In this document: piece by piece, positions 9,240-17,890 of the stretch
How the letters are laid out: each line of letters begins with the position of its first letter
Numbering within the stretch: position 1 is the stretch's first letter
Source of the DNA: Candidatus Moraniibacteriota bacterium
GTDB taxonomy: Bacteria; Patescibacteriota; Minisyncoccia; Moranbacterales; UBA2206
Direction: 5' to 3'
DNA: 42,556 nucleotides
NCBI GenBank assembly: GCA_013334765.1
Contig: JAAXWW010000004.1
Coordinates: 1 to 42,556 of the forward strand
The notes under the pieces: model-generated
Databases searched by the model: none
Told to the model about the DNA's origin: nothing
Seen by the model: only the letters and a program-made list of their open reading frames with translations
Made by a program: the position numbers and the translations under genes

Positions 9240-10321
9240 GTATTCTTTTTCTTAAGCGAACATTTGTTTTTCAGATATTCCGCAATAATGAAACTTGCCG
9301 CCAAAAGGAAGAGGACTATGATGAATACTACTCCCTTGCTGCTTGCCCAAAAATCTTCATATAGGAAGAAATCATATCCCGTATGCGCGATAGTCTTCTT
9401 GCAGGCACTGACCAATATCCAATACCCGGAATCGCTATTATCTTGGGCAGACTTGCTTCCTTCATAGGCTTCAAAACTGGATACTGTGGGATAAATCTTC
9501 TTGATACTGAATATATACTGGGAATTTTCCACTCGCTGGCCAGAGGAAGAAACTATTTTTTCGCTTACATCAGGATAATCACTCATAAATAATCCCTGTC
9601 CGTCTTCCCCTGTGGCAAACTCTTTGCTTCTATCCGTATTGGCGATATACATACCTTTGTCATCAATCAAGTAGACAGCCTCATCAGTCTTGGAATAAGC
9701 GCGTATATCATCCAGAAAATAATCCGCGTCAATACTGAGAACCACCGAGCCTTGAAAGGAACCTCCGTCATCGAAAACCGATGCCATATAATGCAACCTC
9801 GTAAGCTGGACGGAGCGATCCGAATCGTAGTTTCGATGCATCCTGGAAATATGCACTTCTCCATCTCCTAATCTGTCAGACATCTCATTGAAATACTCGC
9901 ATTCAGCGCAATGATATGCGCTATCTTCTCCAGGAGATGCTACACAAAATTTTCCCTTGTCAGCACAATCCACAGGAAAATACTTTATATCCGCGTAAGC
10001 TGCGCTCTGTTTGCGATATGTTTCGAAGTCCATAAGGACTTTATCCCGCGTGGCATCACCTGGCTGCGGCGAAGAGACATATTTTTTCAAGCTGGAAAGG
10101 CGGCTTAAAAAAACAACGTCTTGCCCGGGACCGCGGGGAAAGTTATTTATCTCCAGAAAAAGAGGATTCAGACGCTGATCGATCATGAACATATCATCAG
10201 CTCTCTTATGAGCTGCTTCTTTTTTGACATCCATGAATATCTCGGCTCCAACGATAAGTATGATACCTACCATTATCATCTGTAAAATGATAATGCTGTG
10301 TTTTGACAAAATATCTTTCAT
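9236..10321 (-). CDS. dCache/PDC-like extracellular sensor protein with terminal TMs, no output domain
   Basis: N-terminal TM, GSVVLSIDADYFLDDIRAYSKTDEAVYLIDDKGMYIANTDR (Cache-like), C-terminal TM with a tail of about 16 aa. Confidence 0.7.
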   Translation of the reverse strand: MKDILSKHSIIILQMIMVGIILIVGAEIFMDVKKEAAHKRADDMFMIDQRLNPLFLEINNFPRGPGQDVVFLSRLSSLKKYVSSPQPGDATRDKVLMDFETYRKQSAAYADIKYFPVDCADKGKFCVASPGEDSAYHCAECEYFNEMSDRLGDGEVHISRMHRNYDSDRSVQLTRLHYMASVFDDGGSFQGSVVLSIDADYFLDDIRAYSKTDEAVYLIDDKGMYIANTDRSKEFATGEDGQGLFMSDYPDVSEKIVSSSGQRVENSQYIFSIKKIYPTVSSFEAYEGSKSAQDNSDSGYWILVSACKKTIAHTGYDFFLYEDFWASSKGVVFIIVLFLLAASFIIAEYLKNKCSLKKKNT

Positions 10322-10329
10322 TGATTATT

Positions 10330-11079
10330 TCATTTGCCCCTTCGCTTGTTTCTAACCATAATCGCTGCGGACATAAGGAAAGCTATTGATATTCCAATCC
10401 ATATCCATCGGTTTTTCCAGGATGGCACTTTCACGATTTCGAAATCAGCCCTGAATTCATCAACAACGTTTACATTATATGTTGTTGTCAGAACCAAAAC
10501 ATATTTCCCCAATGGCAAATCATGATCGGCATCTTTGAAGTCCTTATTGAAGACGGACTCCGTCTGAACATCGGTATGATTTTCTGACCTATATGCTTCA
10601 TTCCCTGCTTGGTCTACAACTGCGAAAACCATATCCACCGGAGTGAGTTCCGTGCCGAAAGAAGTAAAAATTACTCGAGCGGAAAGATTCTTGATATCGG
10701 TAATTTCAGGATTGCCTATTTCAAGATTTATATCGAAAAGTTTTCTGGGAATAATTGATTCTTTCTTATTTATATTTTGTCCGACGTATTGAGATGCGTC
10801 ATCGCCTTTTGAATTATCATTCTTGCTGCTGCGCTTAGTGCTTCCTCTGCCACCGCTGTCATCCTCACTTACAGCCGGATTAAGCGAAACCTCGCCCGAA
10901 GGGGTGGCTTGGAAAGAATAGCTCTCTGACTGAGCATAGGGCAGAGATATTTCCCCAGTGCCTATCCTCCCCGAATCTATGCTATAAGTCTCGCTCGTCA
11001 TGGAAGCGAAAACATTCATTGGAAAAATTATCACCAATGAAAATATCGCTGAAAACCATGCCTTATACTTTTTTATCAT
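10330..11079 (-). CDS. Secreted/anchored Ig-like protein with C-terminal TM
   Basis: Signal peptide, low-complexity linker, beta-rich domain, TM helix WIWIGISIAFLMSAAIMV then NKRRGK. Confidence 0.6.
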   Translation of the reverse strand: MIKKYKAWFSAIFSLVIIFPMNVFASMTSETYSIDSGRIGTGEISLPYAQSESYSFQATPSGEVSLNPAVSEDDSGGRGSTKRSSKNDNSKGDDASQYVGQNINKKESIIPRKLFDINLEIGNPEITDIKNLSARVIFTSFGTELTPVDMVFAVVDQAGNEAYRSENHTDVQTESVFNKDFKDADHDLPLGKYVLVLTTTYNVNVVDEFRADFEIVKVPSWKNRWIWIGISIAFLMSAAIMVRNKRRGK

Positions 11080-11231
11080 CGATTCTCTTTATTATTACTG
11101 CCTAAAACCGAGGTTCCAACATTCACAATGATGTCTCTATCGGGACCATAGATTATAGCTTTTTGGGCAGACGGATAAACTATAAACTTGTCTCCATTTT
11201 GAGCATCTTTAAAAAATGGTTGATGCGATGA
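11076..11231 (-). pseudogene. Degenerate duplicate of an internal LytR_C-gene domain, in frame after its stop
   Basis: Reads SSHQPFFKDAQNGDKFIVYPSAQKAIIYGPDRDIIVNVGTSVLGSNNKENR-stop; similar to QEFFKNAENGDKILIYAGAKQAILYRPVANKIIQVAPLI in the preceding gene. Confidence 0.75.
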
Positions 11232-11975
11232 TTAATCTTTTTTTCCTGCAATAATTAGAATATCGGTATTGTCAGGCTTGCCTTCTCCATCCGGAAGGCT
11301 GCCGACTTCTCCTCCGATTGCTTGGGAAATCTTTTTTGCCACTTCCGAATTATTCTGAGTAAGATCAATGACCAACGTTTTGGTATAATCGTTTTTCTGC
11401 GAGTTTCCTTTGCTGACCACATTTATTCCATCAATTGAGGTTAGTTTCTTTTCCATATCATTAGCTAGGCCCGCTATTTTCGTTCCGTTCTGAATCATGA
11501 CCCGAAGCGGTTCTTGCGTATTAACCGCCTCAGAACGACTCTCTTGCGAAGTGGTTCCTTGAGTATTCTGATCCATTATAAGCGGCGCTACCTGGATGAT
11601 CTTGTTCGCTACTGGGCGATAAAGAATCGCCTGTTTGGCCCCGGCATAAATGAGGATCTTGTCGCCATTCTCCGCGTTTTTGAAGAATTCCTGTTCCTTT
11701 AATTTATCCCTATCAGACACAGTCGCAAGCGTAGGGTCTTCTCCTTGCGGCAAATCCATTATCTTCGATAGCTTTTCTGTTATCGCTTTCGTTTCTTCTT
11801 GAGCAATGCTATTGGGATTTTCTTTTATTTTCTTGTATTGTCTGAAATAATATATTGATGTTCCAGCCAAACCGACCAAAATCAAGATCGTTAAAATTCT
11901 TAAAAAGCCTGTTCCTTTCTTATTTTTAGGAACGGACGCGCTTGAGAGCTGTTCTGCGTTTTCTGTCTTTTTCAT
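11232..11975 (-). CDS. LytR_C domain-containing membrane-anchored protein
   Basis: N-terminal TM; C-terminal RVMIQNGTKIAGLANDMEKKLTSIDGINVVSKGNSQKNDYTKTLVIDLTQ is typical of LytR_C. Confidence 0.85.
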   Translation of the reverse strand: MKKTENAEQLSSASVPKNKKGTGFLRILTILILVGLAGTSIYYFRQYKKIKENPNSIAQEETKAITEKLSKIMDLPQGEDPTLATVSDRDKLKEQEFFKNAENGDKILIYAGAKQAILYRPVANKIIQVAPLIMDQNTQGTTSQESRSEAVNTQEPLRVMIQNGTKIAGLANDMEKKLTSIDGINVVSKGNSQKNDYTKTLVIDLTQNNSEVAKKISQAIGGEVGSLPDGEGKPDNTDILIIAGKKD

Positions 11976-11997
11976 AATGCTTTTTTATACCAACTTA

Positions 11998-12297
11998 TTA
12001 ATTATTTGCTGTATCGGCATCAGTTATGACACCGACTGATTCATTATCATCTTCATCGCTATCCAGTTCAGGATTATCCTCGATTGCTTGGGCCTCTCCT
12101 GCTTCTATATTTTCAGGATCTGCAATGGAAGGCGTCTTTGTTTCAGAAGAAGAGGATGATGAAGAAGATGATGAGGAGGATGAGGAATTGGCAGAAGAAG
12201 ATTGGCTTGATGATTCGCCATCGCTCTTTGATGTCCTGACATTTTTTACCATCAATGCATTCCATGTAAAGCTGATATCATCATCCATTGAATCCAA
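11998..12297 (-). CDS. Ser-rich low-complexity protein
   Basis: Open frame with a poly-Ser tract and acidic C-terminus; position fits the operon, but an antisense ORF is also open here. Confidence 0.4.
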   Translation of the reverse strand: MDSMDDDISFTWNALMVKNVRTSKSDGESSSQSSSANSSSSSSSSSSSSSSETKTPSIADPENIEAGEAQAIEDNPELDSDEDDNESVGVITDADTANN

Positions 12298-12709
12298 TTA
12301 TTCCCTTATGGCTCTTAACTTCGATTGCGAAGATTCCGGTCGGACCGACGACAACAAAATCGATATTAAAATCTTTTGTCGGGAATTTTACATCTTGAAA
12401 TACAAGATAATTATCTGACAATTTTAGTAATTCGTAATATATCGCACCCTCTCCTTTTCCGCCTTGTTTGTAGTTTTTTCCGTCTCTCTCGTATTTTATC
12501 TTTTCTTTCAGTGCCCAATAAGCTACTGGGAAATAGATAATGCTTAATACTGCAGAAGACAATATCGGAGCCGATTTAAATGCAAAAAGTTGTCCAATAT
12601 AACGATATGCCAAATATGCCAAGATGACCCACATTGTTAGAGCGGCAATATAGTTCATTTTCTGCATGATTATTATGAACCTGCTCCTGCCTCCAAAAAA
12701 TTGAGCCAT
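12281..12709 (-). CDS. Membrane-anchored NERD (nuclease-related) domain protein, C-terminally truncated
   Basis: TM region then GKGEGAIYYELLKLSDNYLVFQDVKFPTKDFNIDFVVVGPTGIFAIEVKSHKGIIGFNG-stop. Confidence 0.8.
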   Translation of the reverse strand: MAQFFGGRSRFIIIMQKMNYIAALTMWVILAYLAYRYIGQLFAFKSAPILSSAVLSIIYFPVAYWALKEKIKYERDGKNYKQGGKGEGAIYYELLKLSDNYLVFQDVKFPTKDFNIDFVVVGPTGIFAIEVKSHKGIIGFNG

Positions 12710-12722
12710 GATTTTGCAAAAA

Positions 12723-13451
12723 TTACTTTAAATAATATTCAAAAGTATATATCCAATTTTCATCATTTTCTCCTCCTTGTTCTCTTTCTTCGAGTTTCTT
12801 ATTTAAAAACCATCTTAAGTACCCTAGGTCAGTTTTAGCAACATCCGCTACTCTTAATCCTTTATACTTTCCGAAGGGAAATTTTTTCATAAGAATCGGC
12901 TTGGATGATATTTCCAGCATCTCCGCAATAACTAGACTTTCATCTTTAAGCTCTGCCATCATTTTTTGAAATAGACGCTCAAAAATTTTTTCCAAAACAC
13001 GAATATCGCCGAGCGCATTATGAGCAATAACGTTGTCAATTTCAAGATCAAGAAAATATCTCAAGTATTGCAAGTTATATTTGGGGATTACGCCCTCCTT
13101 ATCTAAATGATGCGCAATCTTTAAGGTATCGATTATTTTTTCGACCTCCAGGTTTTCCTTCTGCAACATATTAACATCAAACTGAGCGTTATGAGCAACT
13201 AAAATATTTCCTTCTGATAAGATACCGGATAATTTTTTATACATTTCTGAGCCAATAAATACCTCCTTATCTTCAACCATCTTGTTTGTAATGTGCGAAA
13301 TGGACATCGCCTCAATCTGAATCGGAACAGGCGGCTTAAAGAGAGCTTCAAACTCCTCGCCATTATATTTAAAAGCAACCTGACACAATCTATCCGCAGT
13401 GTCCTTGCCAGTAGTTTCTGCATCTAAAAATATTAGATTTGATTTATTCAT
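12723..13451 (-). CDS. DnaQ-like 3'-5' exonuclease (DEDDh) with C-terminal DUF3820/ExoX-C-like domain
   Basis: LIFLDAETTGKD, LVAHNAQFDVNML, AHNALGDIRVLEKIF; C-terminal KKFPFGKYKGLRVADVAKTDLGYLRWFLNKK. Confidence 0.88.
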   Translation of the reverse strand: MNKSNLIFLDAETTGKDTADRLCQVAFKYNGEEFEALFKPPVPIQIEAMSISHITNKMVEDKEVFIGSEMYKKLSGILSEGNILVAHNAQFDVNMLQKENLEVEKIIDTLKIAHHLDKEGVIPKYNLQYLRYFLDLEIDNVIAHNALGDIRVLEKIFERLFQKMMAELKDESLVIAEMLEISSKPILMKKFPFGKYKGLRVADVAKTDLGYLRWFLNKKLEEREQGGENDENWIYTFEYYLK

Positions 13452-13461
13452 ATTTATATTT

Positions 13462-14961
13462 TTAAACAGATTTTAACACCTTCCAAATTTCAACCATAGC
13501 CAGCGTATCGAGATGGCAATAGTCCTTGAGCGCCTGGATTTTCATATTTTTCTCATCCTCAGAATATTCATCCGATACTATACGGTTCCAAGTATCTGAC
13601 GCAGAGCCTCCTTCTTGAATATGCATATTTTTATACGAAAGATGAGGAACGAGGGCTGGCAAAACATATTTTATCGAAGCGCTTCCCTTGAACTCCGGAT
13701 GATCATACATCGTAGTATTGCCAGAAAATGGAATCATCAAATCAATAACTCGATTATTTACGCTCTCCATGAAATCCCTGTAATCAGATAAGCGCTCTCC
13801 AAGTTGTTTGTTGATCCCCTTCTCGAATCTCTGACTCCACACTATAACACTGCCTCTTTCAGGAAGATGTTTTTTCAATGCTTCGGTAAAATATTCATCT
13901 GGGCAATCCTTGCCTGTATAGATAAACTCCTGATGGACTAATTCTCCGTCCAAAGATTCAATCACATGCAGAGAAAATTGAAATGGAATTTGTTGGTAAG
14001 GACTGTACCTGTCATATCTTGGCAAAGCCGAAGGAAAGGTTTCATAATCAAGAAATGCCAGTGGGTATTTCATAGCCCCTAAAAATTCTGAGATACCTTT
14101 TTTATCGATATATTCCTTGCCAGATTTGGCCGTGTCGACCTGCCTTCTTTGATTAGCCGAAAGCTTAAAATAATCTGGCACGTCATGGATACTAAAAATT
14201 CCACTGTCCACCAACTCGGCTAATTTTTTCTTGCTGTTACCGATTCTCGAAATTGCATGCACCGGATATTCTGGTAGATCTGAATTGGAATACCATGAGG
14301 TCGTGCAATGTGAATTTTTTCCTTTCAAGATGCAATCACAGTGTCCGGTCGGTTCGGTTTCGCTAGACAGCACTTCATAAGCCCCTTCCATATTATTCCG
14401 CACATCCTTCAATTTTTCATTTACTTGACTGGTTAAATCTTCTACGAAAAATAACTCTTTCAAATTAATTTCCCCGTGACGAACATATTTTTTATTAAGC
14501 CTAATCAAATTTAAAGTTCCAACTTTAATGTCCAAGTCATCTAAAACATTTTTTTGAAAAGCCATGTCTATTAAATAATCTTCGGTCTTTCTCCCTCCAT
14601 TCTCCTCAGAAACTGTCGATGACTTCACTTCATATAGATCATAGACATTCGTGTCTGAGTTAAAAACAAAAATATCAGCCACTGCAAAATATTTTTCAGT
14701 TGCAAAAACAGGCTGATAAATTACAGGGGTCTTTTCTTCCATAAGCTTTTTCGTGATTTCTGTGTCATCACGAGATTTCACAAGCATGCCGTCTGGGAAA
14801 AGACCGCGCGCAAGCTCGTCGATTTGATTACCAGTATCAACAATATTCAACTCAAAAGAAGAAAGTCCTTTTTTCTTATACACCTCCGGCTTATGAATTT
14901 TCAGCCAAGCATTCTTTGCACAATCAAGACAAATAAGAAAGTTTGTTTTTGATAATTTCAT
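13462..14961 (-). CDS. DUF2779 protein: PD-(D/E)XK/Cas4-like nuclease plus RNase H-like exonuclease
   Basis: N-terminal LICLDCAKNAWLKIHKPEVY; VADIFVFNSDTNVYDLYEVKSS (D..ExK); CDCILKGKNSHC cysteines; FLDYETFPSALPRYDRYSPYQQIPFQFSLHV; DYCHLDTLAMVEIWK. Confidence 0.85.
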   Translation of the reverse strand: MKLSKTNFLICLDCAKNAWLKIHKPEVYKKKGLSSFELNIVDTGNQIDELARGLFPDGMLVKSRDDTEITKKLMEEKTPVIYQPVFATEKYFAVADIFVFNSDTNVYDLYEVKSSTVSEENGGRKTEDYLIDMAFQKNVLDDLDIKVGTLNLIRLNKKYVRHGEINLKELFFVEDLTSQVNEKLKDVRNNMEGAYEVLSSETEPTGHCDCILKGKNSHCTTSWYSNSDLPEYPVHAISRIGNSKKKLAELVDSGIFSIHDVPDYFKLSANQRRQVDTAKSGKEYIDKKGISEFLGAMKYPLAFLDYETFPSALPRYDRYSPYQQIPFQFSLHVIESLDGELVHQEFIYTGKDCPDEYFTEALKKHLPERGSVIVWSQRFEKGINKQLGERLSDYRDFMESVNNRVIDLMIPFSGNTTMYDHPEFKGSASIKYVLPALVPHLSYKNMHIQEGGSASDTWNRIVSDEYSEDEKNMKIQALKDYCHLDTLAMVEIWKVLKSV

Positions 14962-14968
14962 ATAAATT

Positions 14969-16165
14969 TTAATTAGGTGTCCACTTTATTAACCCATCAT
15001 ATTCTTCCTCATTACAATAATCAAAAACTATCCCAACACTATATTTCGCTCTTGTAAGAGCAACATAAAAGCGACAACGACTTAAAGTTGGTAAATTACA
15101 ATTATTGTCTTTTATCCAATCCGTAATCGGTTTAGTCGGATAAATTAACACTCTATCAAACTCTAATCCTTTTGATAACCCAAAATTCCATTCTGGAGGC
15201 ATTGCTTTTTCCCAGCGCAATATTGTTGGTGAATATTTTTTACAATATTCACTTACATCATTTTCTTTTATAAGAAAAATCCCCTCACCATCCACCTTGG
15301 AATTTCTGCATTTTTCACAATCACATGGTTCAGATGGGCTATATTCAGGAAATAGTTTCGATGAATAATTACAAATAAAATCATTATTTCTATGTGATTT
15401 TTTTAGTAATTCGAAATCTATATCACAAAGACCTTCCTTGCATTTGTCTTTTATAAACTCATCAATTTTTCCACACTGATAAGATGGGTTTTTAGTTGTT
15501 GGATGAGTTGAATATGTAACTTGTCTAGGGTCGCCAACCAATAGAATATCCGAATCTGACTTGAACAGTAATTGTAAAATATCCAAATCATACCCCACCA
15601 TATCTTGAATCTCATCAATAAAAATACATTGAAATACCCTTGAGATCCTGTCTATTATTAATCCGATATCATTTCTTTTTTCTTTTGTTTTTTTATTACA
15701 ATTTATTATAAACTTAGAAATTTTATCTGAATACATTTTATAATCATTCGTAAAATAATGTTTTATAAAATCTTCATCTTCCCCCCAATAAATATAGCGA
15801 TCTTTTCCTGTTTTAAAATCCTTTATTTTAATAGGTTCTCCCTTTTGATTATATTTCTTGCCAGACTTGTCGCTTGTTAAATAAAAACCAATTTTCTTTC
15901 CCCATAAATCGTCGCCCATCACGCTCTTATATGGCCTAACACCGTGTTGTAATAAAAAAGAAAACCAAGTTTGAACAGTTACATTTTTTGGAATAAATCC
16001 ACCAGTTTCTTTTATTATTTTATTCTCAATTTGCCTTTTATTAGCTTCAGTAAAAGTAGTTATAAGTATATTTCTATCCTTTCTGCCTAAACTTAAGGCT
16101 TCACTTACTAATGTGGTTGTTTTACCAGATCCGGCAGTTGCTATTATCAATCTGTTTTTATTCAT
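14969..16165 (-). CDS. gajB: Gabija GajB-like superfamily I (UvrD/Rep) helicase
   Basis: Track ORF 14969..16183; likely ATG at 16165 (MNKNRLIIATAGSGKTTTLV). Walker A ATAGSGKTT, IFIDEIQDM, LLVGDPRQVTYSTH, FYVALTRAKYSVGIV; adjacent to a GajA-like gene. Confidence 0.82.
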   Translation of the reverse strand: MNKNRLIIATAGSGKTTTLVSEALSLGRKDRNILITTFTEANKRQIENKIIKETGGFIPKNVTVQTWFSFLLQHGVRPYKSVMGDDLWGKKIGFYLTSDKSGKKYNQKGEPIKIKDFKTGKDRYIYWGEDEDFIKHYFTNDYKMYSDKISKFIINCNKKTKEKRNDIGLIIDRISRVFQCIFIDEIQDMVGYDLDILQLLFKSDSDILLVGDPRQVTYSTHPTTKNPSYQCGKIDEFIKDKCKEGLCDIDFELLKKSHRNNDFICNYSSKLFPEYSPSEPCDCEKCRNSKVDGEGIFLIKENDVSEYCKKYSPTILRWEKAMPPEWNFGLSKGLEFDRVLIYPTKPITDWIKDNNCNLPTLSRCRFYVALTRAKYSVGIVFDYCNEEEYDGLIKWTPN

Positions 16166-17813
16166 ATTCCCAATCAATAGCATCCAGAATATATTGGGGG
16201 AATTTTATATTTTCCGATGTATCACTAATATTTATAGCACAATCAGTTTTATTGTTTTCCATATACTTAATAATGGATTCTTTGTCAGGATATGTATCTT
16301 TATCTATTTTTAAAGCCTTTCTTAGTATATCCAAATCCTCCTTGTTGGCCTCAACAATTTGAGGTTCCAATGTTGGCAAAGAATCGTCGGTATCTGCACA
16401 AATTTTTATTGTTGATATACTTTCATAAGCAGAGTACTTCTTTGTAATTTTATCATCATATTTACCATCGTTATCAGTCACAACAATAACCGGCTGGCTT
16501 AGTTCTTTTGCGATATCTAAAAATCTTTTAAATGCAAGACTATGAACAGATATAACATCAACGCCATTTTCAATTGGAAGCTTTTTATTTTTTTCGAAAT
16601 AGGCTTTCTGAATTATTAACTCATCTGAATCACCCTCAACCAAAATAGCTTTTTTGCATAAAATCAATCTCAGGGTGTCATATCCAGAAAGTTTTTCAAA
16701 ATATTTTTGAGTACCAAGATCAAGAGATGCTATTCTGAACTCTTTTCTTTTTTTACTAACTTCATCAACATTCAGAAGAATTAGGCTCTTGAGTCCTAAT
16801 TTATTTGCCACAAAGCTACTGTGGGTTGAAATAATAATTTGTTTAGAATTATTATTTTGCTTAATATAGCTTACCAATTCATTTAGCTTTGAATGGGATA
16901 AGTGATTTTCCGGCTCCTCCACAAGCAGGATATTTGATTCTATTGTTTTTTTATGATGTAAGGACAATTTTGTCTTTACCAAACATTGCTCTCCCTTTCC
17001 AACATTTTGGAACGGAATATCATCTAAATAAGGTATCAAGCTTGATTCCCAGCTCGTTTTAGTTGATGTTTCAATTTGCAATGAAACTCTCTTGTCAGAT
17101 ATATCTTGTTGTATCTTTTCATTGACTTTTTTTACACTTTCATGCATAGAAAATGCATCCTTCAACTTTCTATGTGCTTGAGAAATACTAGTCTCCTCCT
17201 CAAAGGTTAGCCGATCACGAATAATACGAGATGCGTTAACATCTGAACCATTGCTATAACGAAAGTTGGATGAATCAATTAAAGCTGGTTTTATGGGTAT
17301 AGTTCCGGGAATTTTTTGATCACCAGAAAATGATTCCCAGGTAAAATCACAAAATTCAATTGGCAATGAGCACAATTGCTCATTTAATTGTCTGATGCCA
17401 CTTATGTATTCTTGGTGTTGGCTCTCATTAAATGAGATTGTAAATTTAATCCCGGAAGCCTTGCTGTCTTTTTCTGAATTCTCGCGTCCTGTAAAATTTG
17501 CATTTATAGATTTATCACCAAAATCACAATACAGCTCGATAAGTATGGACGGTGGCAATATATTGCCCGTGTTGTCGTTAACCTCCTTTAAATAAGCTTC
17601 TACAACTTTTTTATTAAAAAGTGATTCATTCAATTCTGTTTTTAAATATCTTCCGTTAATCCAGCCTGACAGAGCTAAATTAATTGCCTCCAAAACAGTG
17701 GATTTTCCAGCCTCATTGTCTCCAACTAAAATATTTAATCCCTCATTGAGATCCAGTTTAAATCTTCCCTCAAAGCATTTAAAATTTTCAATAACAACTT
17801 TTTGAATATGCAT
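16158..17813 (-). CDS. gajA: Gabija GajA-like OLD-family ATPase/TOPRIM nuclease
   Basis: Walker A VGDNEAGKSTVLEAINLAL; LLVEEPENHLSH; IIISTHSSFVAN; TOPRIM KKAILVEGDSDELIIQKA and PVIVVTDNDGKYDD. Confidence 0.87.
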   Translation of the reverse strand: MHIQKVVIENFKCFEGRFKLDLNEGLNILVGDNEAGKSTVLEAINLALSGWINGRYLKTELNESLFNKKVVEAYLKEVNDNTGNILPPSILIELYCDFGDKSINANFTGRENSEKDSKASGIKFTISFNESQHQEYISGIRQLNEQLCSLPIEFCDFTWESFSGDQKIPGTIPIKPALIDSSNFRYSNGSDVNASRIIRDRLTFEEETSISQAHRKLKDAFSMHESVKKVNEKIQQDISDKRVSLQIETSTKTSWESSLIPYLDDIPFQNVGKGEQCLVKTKLSLHHKKTIESNILLVEEPENHLSHSKLNELVSYIKQNNNSKQIIISTHSSFVANKLGLKSLILLNVDEVSKKRKEFRIASLDLGTQKYFEKLSGYDTLRLILCKKAILVEGDSDELIIQKAYFEKNKKLPIENGVDVISVHSLAFKRFLDIAKELSQPVIVVTDNDGKYDDKITKKYSAYESISTIKICADTDDSLPTLEPQIVEANKEDLDILRKALKIDKDTYPDKESIIKYMENNKTDCAINISDTSENIKFPQYILDAIDWEYE

Positions 17814-17890
17814 AATTAAGAAGATTAACTTCGGTTTTATTAAAAATTTACATAATCTTACTTTTAGATTCTATCTTTTTTGTACTGTTT

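Noticed and set aside
4057-11234. TAA reassignment, suggested by two genes with in-frame continuation after TAA
   Set aside because: Other genes in the window use TAA as a normal stop, and both cases are explained by decay (MFS) or deletion-fused duplication (LytR_C).
12026-12418. Plus-strand ORF of 130 aa with an E/D-rich tract
   Set aside because: Antisense to the minus-strand operon; acidic composition is the complement of the poly-Ser coding repeat, and no recognisable domain.
13462-14961. Standalone Cas4 adaptation gene
   Set aside because: The C-terminal half and overall architecture match DUF2779; no Cas1/Cas2 nearby.
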